This document shows positions 35,465 through 41,498 of a stretch of DNA of 41,498 nt, piece by piece (the first letter of the stretch is position 1; each line of letters starts with the position of its first letter). The notes beneath the pieces are model-generated. The model worked only from the letters and a program-made list of their open reading frames with translations, had not been told where the DNA came from and did not search any database. The stretch comes from a virus: the IMG/VR virus record IMGVR_UViG_3300017917_003629, positions 1 through 41,498 of that record; one strand, 5' to 3'. The position numbers and the translations under genes were made by a program.

Positions 35465-36084
35465 TGTCAATCATAAATTTATCATATAAAGTTGAGGGGT
35501 TTTTAAAGATTTATGACCCTAACAACGGCGAAGTGTTTATAGACAAGAAGAATGCTATAAACTATGAAAACATGAGTGAAGCCATTGCTGACACACTAAG
35601 TAGTCGTGGATATGGTGAAATTTACCAAATGGCATTTGGTAATGGTGGTGCCAGTGTAAGTGATACAGGCGTTATTACTTATTTGCCACCAAACACTACA
35701 GGGCAAAATGCAGCATTATATAATCAAACATATCAAAAAGTGGTTGATGATACGAGTGTGTTCAATTTAGATCCTGCTAGAAATAAAATGACTGTTTATC
35801 ATACAGCAGGAAGAATTTATAGTGATATTTTAGTACAGTGTTTGTTAGATTACGGTGAGCCACCTGGACAAGACGCATTTGATAATAGCACACAGACAGA
35901 TAGTAGTTTTGTATTTGATGAATTAGGTTTACAAGCATATTATGGTACTGATGATAATGGTTCGGTAATTACGAGGTTACTAACTCATGTTATTTTTCAC
36001 CCTGTACAAAAAGCATTGAATAGACAAATACAAATAGATTATACAATAAGAATACAATCACTGACAAATTTGGTGACGATTTAA
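35464..36084 (+). CDS. Conserved virion structural protein, unknown role
   Basis: 206 residues. It begins with a short beta motif FLKIYDPNNGEVFIDKKNAI followed by NYENMSEAIADTL, and contains YGEIYQMAFGNGGASVSDTG and near the end LLTHVIFHPVQKALNRQIQI. Proteins with this N-terminal 'KIYDP...NAIxYENMS' motif and the 'THVIFHPVQK' strand are common next to fibre genes in marine T4-like phages and are annotated as structural. The position, between the giant baseplate-linked protein and fibre proteins, suggests an attachment or collar element. No signal or membrane segment. The start is fixed by the TAATG overlap; AAGGGCGG just upstream can serve as ribosome site. Confidence 0.65.
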   Translation: MSIINLSYKVEGFLKIYDPNNGEVFIDKKNAINYENMSEAIADTLSSRGYGEIYQMAFGNGGASVSDTGVITYLPPNTTGQNAALYNQTYQKVVDDTSVFNLDPARNKMTVYHTAGRIYSDILVQCLLDYGEPPGQDAFDNSTQTDSSFVFDELGLQAYYGTDDNGSVITRLLTHVIFHPVQKALNRQIQIDYTIRIQSLTNLVTI

Positions 36085-36092
36085 AATAAATA
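36085..36092 (+). promoter_or_regulatory. Late promoter element AATAAATA before the fibre gene
   Basis: Match to xATAAATA directly after the stop of the previous gene, ending 19 bases before ATG 36112. CGGAG (36097-36101) follows within the expected short leader. A weak ATTTA-AAA-TAAAT dyad overlaps it but does not reach the ribosome site. Confidence 0.5.
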
Positions 36093-36111
36093 TGTACGGA
36101 GCAACTAGAAA

Positions 36112-37332
36112 ATGGCATACACAATAGTTAAAAGCGATGGTGAGATACTAACAACAATCGCTGATGGTACCATCAATACAACGAGTACCTCTTTAGCATT
36201 GCCAGGTAGGAATTACGCAGGGTATGGTCAGTCACAAGATACAAATTTTGTGCATATGATTGAAAACTTTGCAGATTCAACCCCACCTGAAAATCCTCTA
36301 AGAGGTCAATTATGGTACAATACCAGCACTGCTACACTTAATGTATGTCCAACTGATTACGAGTCAAACACAGCTAATTGGGTCGCATTGGCTACAAGCT
36401 CAAGTACGGGGACAACAACATTTGGTAATATTACTGTCTCAGGAAATATTACTACAAGTAATATAAGCGTTGGGAACACAATTTCAGCAACTACTGGAAC
36501 TTTTGTAAACATTACTGTGACAAATACAGCAACAATTGCAACAGGAAATATTACAACACTTAACAGTGCAACAACGAATACCGCAATAATTACAACGGGA
36601 GCAAACACTACAACAGGTGCGCTAACAGGTACTTGGACTGCAAACGGTGGTAGTAGTGGAAATACTTTTATTATCACTAATGGAAACTTGTTTATTGGCA
36701 ATTCTGGTGGTGCAAATTTATATGGTATAAGAACAGACAAATATATGTATGCTAATGGGGATCCTATTAGTTTAGGGGGCGGCAGTTATAGTAATGCTAA
36801 TGTTGCAAGTTATTTACCAGTATACAATGGTGCAATATTAGCTACAACAGTGACACTTGCTAATATTACTACAGGAGCAGCAGGAACAGCTGGAAATATT
36901 ACTGGTAATTGGACATTAACAAGTGGTAGTAGATTACAAGCAACATATGCTGACTTAGCAGAAAGATTTGAATCTGATGATTATTATGATCCAGGTACAG
37001 TTGTAGAATTAGGTGGCGATAAAGAAATAACAGCAGTTAAGTATGAACTTAGTGAAGATATTTTTGGCGTAATTAGTAATACTGCTGCTTATTTAATGAA
37101 TGCAGCGGCAGGTGATGATGACTCACATCCACCAGTTGCAGTAAGTGGTAGAGTACAAGTTAAAGTAACTGGAAGTGTTAAAAAGGGAGAAAGATTAGTA
37201 AGTGCAGGAAATGGTATTGCAAGAGCAGCCAAACGAGGTGAAGCGACTGCATTTAATACGATCGGTAGAGCCTTAGCAAGTAAAAACACAGAGGGTGTAG
37301 GGACTATTGAGGCAATTGTTAGCATAAAGTAA
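36112..37332 (+). CDS. Tail fibre protein with C-terminal peptidase-G2-like domain
   Basis: 406 residues. The N-terminal domain (about 1-95: MAYTIVKSDGEILTTIADGT, SLALPGRNYAGYGQSQDTNF, NPLRGQLWYNTST) is widespread in fibres of marine T4-like phages. The middle (about 100-260) is T/N/I/A-rich, with repeats of the type GNITTxN, as in a triple-stranded fibre shaft. The C-terminal domain (about 285-406: YADLAERFESDDYYDPGTVV, VKVTGSVKKGERLVSAGNGI) resembles chaperone or self-cleaving domains of phage appendages (peptidase G2 type); self-cleavage is not shown. It probably contacts host receptors. GGAG lies 10 bases before the ATG, preceded by a late promoter. The next gene starts 9 bases after its stop. 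Confidence 0.78.
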   Translation: MAYTIVKSDGEILTTIADGTINTTSTSLALPGRNYAGYGQSQDTNFVHMIENFADSTPPENPLRGQLWYNTSTATLNVCPTDYESNTANWVALATSSSTGTTTFGNITVSGNITTSNISVGNTISATTGTFVNITVTNTATIATGNITTLNSATTNTAIITTGANTTTGALTGTWTANGGSSGNTFIITNGNLFIGNSGGANLYGIRTDKYMYANGDPISLGGGSYSNANVASYLPVYNGAILATTVTLANITTGAAGTAGNITGNWTLTSGSRLQATYADLAERFESDDYYDPGTVVELGGDKEITAVKYELSEDIFGVISNTAAYLMNAAAGDDDSHPPVAVSGRVQVKVTGSVKKGERLVSAGNGIARAAKRGEATAFNTIGRALASKNTEGVGTIEAIVSIK

Positions 37333-37341
37333 GGGACACTA

Positions 37342-38298
37342 ATGACCTATGCACAGTATGGCTTAGTAGAAGCTACAGATTTTAACAACTTAGTCGGAAC
37401 AAATCCTGATACAACCACAAACCGATTAAATACCGTTTGGGCTACAGGTGGTTCAAGTGCTGGCTATGGTCAAACATCAATAACACAAGTAAGTGTAGGA
37501 GATATTGTTACAGCAGCTAAATGGGCAAATTTGATTAATAATACTGCACTTGCTGCATTACATCAAGGATCAACAATTACAAGTGTTACTGCTCCAGTGG
37601 CAGGGGACACAATTACATATCGTTCTGCTATTCCAACAAATCTTACAACGATTTATACAAATAGATTAAATGCAACTGGGCAAGGCACAACCAATAGCAA
37701 TACACAAACATACGGATCTACTTGGACAAACACATTAACTTGTGAACATACCATTACTTTTAGTTCAGGCGATCAAGCAAGATATTTTTTCAATGCAGGT
37801 GGACAAATAGCAATTACTTGTAGTCATCCAATGAGTACAGGTTTTAATGGTACAATAAGTGGTCTTGCAAGTGCTATAGGCACAGTTGTTTTAAGCGCAC
37901 CCATCACAGGAACTATTATAGTAGCAAGTACAAATTATAATGGTGTGACAAAGATTGGTGGTGGTGGCAATACTCCAACTATTTCAACAAACAATGGATA
38001 CTATGCATTTAATACAAGTAATGCTCAATTGTTTTCTCAAACTGCAAGCAGTAGTTACTATTATACATATGGCACAAATGGTAGAATTAGAGTAATAGGT
38101 AAATCAAATGGTACACAAGGTAGTAATGGCGATGCAGGGACAATTGTAACACTCTATACTGTATGGGATCAAATTCCAGGCGGAATAACTATAAGTGCAG
38201 GTTCTGCTGTAACTTGTGTTGTTAGACCCCCTTCTACTTCAAATATTAGTAATACTTGGGGTGCTGTAGGCTTGTCTGGTACTATTTCAGCAACTTAA
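37342..38298 (+). CDS. Fibre-like virion structural protein
   Basis: 318 residues. The N-terminal part (MTYAQYGLVEATDFNNLVGT, SVGDIVTAAKWANLINNTAL, ALHQGS) and the central TITFSSGDQARYFFNAGGQI followed by a long beta-rich, G/T/S/N-rich region are typical of small fibre or decoration proteins that accompany the preceding fibre gene in marine phages. The C-terminus (TLYTVWDQIPGGITISAGSA, VTCVVRPPST) looks like a compact beta domain. AAGGGA overlaps the previous stop, 5 bases before the ATG, so the two genes are probably co-expressed. Specific role not known. Confidence 0.65.
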   Translation: MTYAQYGLVEATDFNNLVGTNPDTTTNRLNTVWATGGSSAGYGQTSITQVSVGDIVTAAKWANLINNTALAALHQGSTITSVTAPVAGDTITYRSAIPTNLTTIYTNRLNATGQGTTNSNTQTYGSTWTNTLTCEHTITFSSGDQARYFFNAGGQIAITCSHPMSTGFNGTISGLASAIGTVVLSAPITGTIIVASTNYNGVTKIGGGGNTPTISTNNGYYAFNTSNAQLFSQTASSSYYYTYGTNGRIRVIGKSNGTQGSNGDAGTIVTLYTVWDQIPGGITISAGSAVTCVVRPPSTSNISNTWGAVGLSGTISAT

Positions 38299-38319
38299 TT
38301 TTCCCACAAATGTACGATT

Positions 38320-38327
38320 TCTAAATA
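38320..38327 (+). promoter_or_regulatory. Late promoter element TCTAAATA before the 38344 gene block
   Basis: CTAAATA-type late element, the same variant as before gp25, ending 16 bases before ATG 38344. It would drive the run of five overlapping genes 38344-41497. It overlaps the 5' arm of a hairpin that holds the ribosome site (see next entry). Confidence 0.45.
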
Positions 38328-38339
38328 CTCTACGGAGTA
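38326..38339 (+). promoter_or_regulatory. UACG-tetraloop hairpin holding the ribosome site of the 38344 gene
   Basis: TACTC (38326-38330) pairs perfectly with GAGTA (38335-38339) around a TACG loop; C(UACG)G is an exceptionally stable RNA tetraloop type. The 3' arm and loop edge contain CGGAG (38333-38337), the Shine-Dalgarno of the gene at 38344. The late start expected near 38333 would lie in the loop, so late RNA lacks the 5' arm and leaves the site open, while RNA read through from the fibre genes would form the hairpin. Confidence 0.55.
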
Positions 38340-38343
38340 ATTT

Positions 38344-38649
38344 ATGGATACTATAGGTTTGGTTGAGGAGGTTAAAGCCCGATTTGCCCACAACATTGCA
38401 AAAGATTATTTAAAAAACAAATACGCAAATAAACTTATCATAGCAGAACAACAAGGTCTTTGGAAAATTGATATTAATTTAATTAGTTTTTTGCACGCTA
38501 TCACTACTGATAATGTAGTTTTACTTGATCAATATAATAATCCTGTACTTGTGGATACTAAAAAGTTACTTGATGTGTGTCTCAGTACTTACCATGAAGT
38601 TATGAATGAATGGTATAAAGAATATAAGTCTTTAGAAAACAAAAGATGA
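38344..38649 (+). CDS. Small conserved phage protein of unknown function
   Basis: 101 residues, mostly helical and charged, ending in a helix YHEVMNEWYKEYKSLENKR. A conserved-looking stretch is KARFAHNIAKDYLKNKYANK followed by LIIAEQQGLWKIDINLISF. Small proteins of this pattern recur near fibre and structural genes in T4-like marine phages, always as unknowns. No enzyme motif, signal or membrane segment. Its stop overlaps the next start by four bases (ATGA). The ribosome site is inside a UACG hairpin with an overlapping late promoter, so its timing is probably strictly late. Confidence 0.7.
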   Translation: MDTIGLVEEVKARFAHNIAKDYLKNKYANKLIIAEQQGLWKIDINLISFLHAITTDNVVLLDQYNNPVLVDTKKLLDVCLSTYHEVMNEWYKEYKSLENKR

Positions 38650-39446
38650 AAACTGGAGTATTACTATTTGCTCATAATACTGAAAATTATGATTACTACA
38701 GTATGGCAAAGTTTTGTGCAAGTCGAATAAATTACTTTTTAGATTTACCTGTTACAATAATTACAGACTTACACACTTTTAATTACGATAATAATCATAG
38801 TTTTGAAAAAGTTATTTTAGTAGAACCAAATACAGAAAATCAAAACAGAGACAAAGTATGGATTAATAAAGGTAGATTCCGTGCCTATGAACTTAGTCCA
38901 TATGATACAACCATTTTATTAGATGTTGATTATGTAGTCAACTCTAAAACATTGTTAAAAACAAAAGATTTTGTTGTGGACATTTGTGCACATAACACAG
39001 TACAATATGTTAATTACTATGATTACAAACAGGAATTTTTATCTAATTATAGTCATCAAACATTTTGGGCTACTGTAGTTACTTTTAAGAAAACTATAAA
39101 AAGTAAATTTGTTTTTGATTGTATGCAAATGATAGAAAACAATTATAGCCATTATGGGTATATACATAACTTTATTCCTGCTCAATTTAGAAATGATTAT
39201 GCATTAACACTTGCACTTGATATTGTAAACGGACATATATTTGATGAATCAGATGTTATCCCGTGGAATTTAATTCATTTGGGAAAAATCAATAATTTTG
39301 TTAGAAATAACAATTCTAAATTTTGCACAGATTATACTGCAATTTTTGATAAAACAATTAATGGTAGAACAAAGCTAGAGTATATAAAAATCAATGATAT
39401 GGATTTTCATTTATTAGATAAAAATAGACTATTGGAACTTATGTAA
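38646..39446 (+). CDS. Glycosyltransferase-like protein (GT-A type, DVD motif)
   Basis: 266 residues. The N-terminus MKTGVLLFAHNTENYDYYSM and then LPVTIITD give a nucleotide-binding-like first strand and helix, and ELSPYDTTILLDVDYVVNSK carries a DxD motif (D93-V94-D95), the metal/sugar-nucleotide site of GT-A transferases (closest in style to GT8-like enzymes). NDYALTLAL and IPWNLIHLG fit the acceptor half. It would transfer a sugar to an unknown acceptor: fibre or capsid protein, DNA, or a host glycan. It is paralogous to the following gene, with the same overall order of segments, and linked to its neighbours by ATGA and TAATG overlaps. Fold assignment is inference from motifs. Confidence 0.6.
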   Translation: MKTGVLLFAHNTENYDYYSMAKFCASRINYFLDLPVTIITDLHTFNYDNNHSFEKVILVEPNTENQNRDKVWINKGRFRAYELSPYDTTILLDVDYVVNSKTLLKTKDFVVDICAHNTVQYVNYYDYKQEFLSNYSHQTFWATVVTFKKTIKSKFVFDCMQMIENNYSHYGYIHNFIPAQFRNDYALTLALDIVNGHIFDESDVIPWNLIHLGKINNFVRNNNSKFCTDYTAIFDKTINGRTKLEYIKINDMDFHLLDKNRLLELM

Positions 39447-40225
39447 TGGAATATGGATACCTAATTTACGCACAAAATACGAAAGATGTTAATTATATTA
39501 ATTGTGCAAAATTATGTGCAAAAAGTTTAAAAAAAGCTATGCCATATTGTAATATTACACTATTAACTGATGAAGTAACAACATGTGAATATTTTGACCA
39601 TGTTATAAAATTACCATATGGGGACTTAGCACCCTACAGTAGTTGGAAATTAATCAATGATTGGCAAGTATATGAAGCAAGTCCATATACTCATACAATA
39701 AAAATTGAAGCTGATTTTTATATACCGTATTCTATTGATTATTATTGGGAGGTTTTGAATAAAAAAGATGTTGTGATTTGTACAAATATAAGAAATTTTC
39801 AACAACAGTTAAGCGAGGTAAAATATTATAGAAAGTTTATCACAGACAATAAATTACCTGATACCTATAATGCTATGACTTATTTTAAAAAATCCAGTAT
39901 AGCAGAAAACTTTTATAAGACTGTAAGAAATATTTTTGAAAACTGGGGTCAGTATAAAAAAATACTTAAGTGCAATAAGAATGAACCAGCGACTACCGAT
40001 TGGGTATATAGTATAGCGTCACACATAATTGGTTATGAATATACTACAATGGATTTTTTTAATGCTTTTAGTTTCGTTCATATGAAGAAACAGATTAATA
40101 ATATTTTTGCTGAAAATTGGACTGAAAATCTTATATATGAAGTAAATGATAATTTTAAGATAAATTCTTATGCTCAAAAATACCCAATTCATTATGTTGT
40201 TAAAGATTTTTGTGATAAAATATGA
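39446..40225 (+). CDS. Second glycosyltransferase-like protein, paralogue of the preceding gene
   Basis: 259 residues. It aligns with the preceding protein at the N-terminus (YGYLIYAQNTKDVNYINCAK against TGVLLFAHNTENYDYYSMAK), the TLLTD strand, and the core (YEASPYTHTIKIEADFYIPY against YELSPYDTTILLDVDYVVNS). The DxD site reads E88-A89-D90: the first aspartate is replaced by glutamate, which may keep or alter metal binding. The rest has diverged (NEPATTDWVYSIASHIIGYE). A tandem duplication followed by specialisation explains the pair. It starts within the previous stop (TAATG) and ends with an ATGA overlap onto the next gene. Confidence 0.58.
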   Translation: MEYGYLIYAQNTKDVNYINCAKLCAKSLKKAMPYCNITLLTDEVTTCEYFDHVIKLPYGDLAPYSSWKLINDWQVYEASPYTHTIKIEADFYIPYSIDYYWEVLNKKDVVICTNIRNFQQQLSEVKYYRKFITDNKLPDTYNAMTYFKKSSIAENFYKTVRNIFENWGQYKKILKCNKNEPATTDWVYSIASHIIGYEYTTMDFFNAFSFVHMKKQINNIFAENWTENLIYEVNDNFKINSYAQKYPIHYVVKDFCDKI

Positions 40226-40557
40226 CAACAGAAATTATAATATTTGAAGCGCCAAAAATAGTAAAGGCTGAGTTAAGACTTTACTATGATGAGTTTGGTC
40301 ATGTTTTATATTATACTACAGAAAAGTTAGATGGTAATTTTATAATTGTTGATTCACAAACTTTTGCTGAATGTAGATATGATATTAGGGTAGTTGATGG
40401 AACCATAGTACGTGACAAGAATTTTATAATGGTAGAAAAATTAGTTCCAAGTTTAGAAGGAACTAGTACATATAGCAAAGATATTAGTATTATAGTTGAT
40501 GAAAATTATCCTGATATAAAGTTTTGGAGTTTAAAAGTTTATGAGTACCGAACCTGA
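40222..40557 (+). CDS. Small conserved hypothetical protein
   Basis: 111 residues, beta-rich, with no recognised catalytic motif. It contains KAELRLYYDEFGHVLYYTTE, LDGNFIIVDSQTFAECRYDI and RVVDGTIVRD, a pattern I associate with small conserved proteins of marine T4-like phages of unknown function. It overlaps the gene before by four bases and the gene after by 17 bases, so it belongs to the glycosyltransferase-like cluster and may work with it, but nothing in the sequence shows how. Confidence 0.6.
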   Translation: MTTEIIIFEAPKIVKAELRLYYDEFGHVLYYTTEKLDGNFIIVDSQTFAECRYDIRVVDGTIVRDKNFIMVEKLVPSLEGTSTYSKDISIIVDENYPDIKFWSLKVYEYRT

Positions 40558-41497
40558 TATTGTAGATATTGCTGATTTAGATTGCATTTATCTCAGCTAT
40601 GATGAACCACAAAAAGAAGAATTTTGGTTAAAAATAAAAAACATGGTTCCTTGGGCTAAAAGAGTTGACGGGGTAAAGGGTAGTGATGCAGCACATAAAG
40701 CAGCAGGTGAAGCCAGCGATACCGAACGCTTTATATTGATTGATGGCGATAACATGCCTAATCCTGAATTCTTTAATGGGCAGTTTGATTTCCGTGGAAA
40801 AGATCCTGTTTATAAAATAGCACAGTATCGTTGGAAAGCAATTAATCATATTAATGGATTGCGCTATGGGAATGGTGGTATGAGTAGTTGGACTAAAACT
40901 TATGTTGCTAATATGAAAACGCATGAACATAGCGATGGAAACCGTACAACTACAGTAGATTTTTGTTTAGATAGCGGGGATAATATATACTGGGCTATGC
41001 ATGATTGTTATAGTATAACATACCCAAATTACACTCCGTTTCAAGCATGGCGTGCTGGATTTCGTGAAGGCGTAAAAATGGTACTACATGGTGGTCGTGT
41101 ACCAAACATTGATGAGTTTAAAACAAGTGTGGCAAGTAGAAATCTTAACAATCTTACTATATGGCAAAATATTGGGACAGATGTGGATAACGGAATATGG
41201 GCGATATATGGAGCGAGATTAGGCACATATCTAACTATGTTAACTGATTGGGATCCAAATAATGTACAGTGGTTTGATAATTATCCTAAATTATGGGATG
41301 AATATTGTGAAGGAAAGGATCCTACACAACTTTCTGAACAAATGGGTATCGAACTTAGTGATAAGTTGGGATTACCTATATGTTGTTTAGATGTTGAACA
41401 AAGCAAATTCTTTAAACGCCATTATGGAGCTGATAAGTATAACAAAGGATTACTAGTTAAAGAAATGGATGTAATCCGACAAATAGAAGGATGGTAA
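40541..41497 (+). CDS. Conserved phage protein with DGD motif, probable glycosyltransferase
   Basis: 318 residues, complete (TAA at 41495-41497). The N-terminal part has a GT-A-like order: DCIYLSYDEPQKEEFW, WAKRVDGVKGSDAAHKAAGE, then TERFILIDGDNMPNPEFF with a DxD site (D68-G69-D70). A conserved middle follows with INHINGLRYGNGGMSSWTK and TPFQAWRAGFREGVKMVLHG. The family is widespread in marine phages; the enzymatic call is inferred from the DxD context and the two glycosyltransferase-like neighbours. GGAG lies about 10 bases before ATG 40541, within the end of the previous gene. Confidence 0.6.
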   Translation: MSTEPDIVDIADLDCIYLSYDEPQKEEFWLKIKNMVPWAKRVDGVKGSDAAHKAAGEASDTERFILIDGDNMPNPEFFNGQFDFRGKDPVYKIAQYRWKAINHINGLRYGNGGMSSWTKTYVANMKTHEHSDGNRTTTVDFCLDSGDNIYWAMHDCYSITYPNYTPFQAWRAGFREGVKMVLHGGRVPNIDEFKTSVASRNLNNLTIWQNIGTDVDNGIWAIYGARLGTYLTMLTDWDPNNVQWFDNYPKLWDEYCEGKDPTQLSEQMGIELSDKLGLPICCLDVEQSKFFKRHYGADKYNKGLLVKEMDVIRQIEGW

Positions 41498-41498
41498 A

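Noticed and set aside
36357-36740. Open frame of 127 codons on the minus strand
   Set aside because: Antisense to the T/N/I-rich fibre shaft; V/P/F-rich shadow sequence without a start signal.
16160-39625. Repeated GGGGAC hexamer (for example near 16168, 24025, 32202, 33212, 37601, 39618)
   Set aside because: Every case checked is a Gly-Asp codon pair in coding sequence; no fixed spacing or position relative to genes, so codon choice explains it.
1-41498. tRNA genes, CRISPR arrays, insertion sequences, integration sites
   Set aside because: Genes are packed with gaps of at most about 120 bases; none of these elements was recognised.

Overview
The window is part of the genome of an AT-rich, T4-like tailed phage (contractile-tailed myovirus). 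T4-type genes are recognisable from their own motifs: the recombination nuclease pair gp46/gp47, the late sigma factor gp55, and a baseplate block gp53, gp5, gp25 and gp6. The tail-fibre and small conserved proteins on the right look like those of marine T4-like phages (cyanophage and pelagiphage types). The low GC content would suit a low-GC marine host such as a SAR11-type bacterium, but no photosynthesis gene or other host marker is visible, so the host is inference.

Layout. Positions 1-4357 read leftward: gp46 (cut by the window edge), an HNH homing-type endonuclease wedged between gp46 and gp47, gp47, and gp55. This is the DNA recombination/replication and late-transcription part, with sigma70-like promoters in front of gp55 and gp47. 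At about 4358-4477 transcription diverges. From 4478 to the right end everything reads rightward: a gp48-like tube-cap/baseplate protein, gp53, a hub candidate, a gp5-like spike, gp25, gp6, a giant 6540-residue virion protein (15663-35285, nearly half the window), a 52-residue protein and its longer relative, two fibre-like proteins, a small conserved protein, and a tightly overlapping run of three glycosyltransferase-like genes with one small unknown gene.

How it fits together. gp55 would direct RNA polymerase to T4-type late promoters. Seven matches to a TATAAATA-like element (xATAAATA or xCTAAATA) lie just upstream of genes: six in front of virion or right-arm genes, and one on the minus strand in front of the HNH gene. 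At two of them (HNH gene and the gene at 38344) the late promoter sits inside an RNA hairpin that covers the Shine-Dalgarno sequence. A transcript reading in from upstream would hide the ribosome site, whereas a late transcript starting at the promoter would lack the 5' arm and expose it. This is the arrangement known for T4 lysozyme gene e and the intron enzyme I-TevI. A weaker version lies before gp6.

The giant protein is a mosaic: a conserved baseplate-associated core carrying three copies of a DUF4214-like module with shared borders, an FG-GAP beta-propeller, an Asp-box (BNR) propeller, six copies of a small 'YTIxSVG...GTGTA' module that interrupts other modules, and about nine copies of a second beta-rich repeat. 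Intergenic gaps are all short (at most about 120 bases); no tRNA, CRISPR array, insertion sequence or strong terminator was seen.
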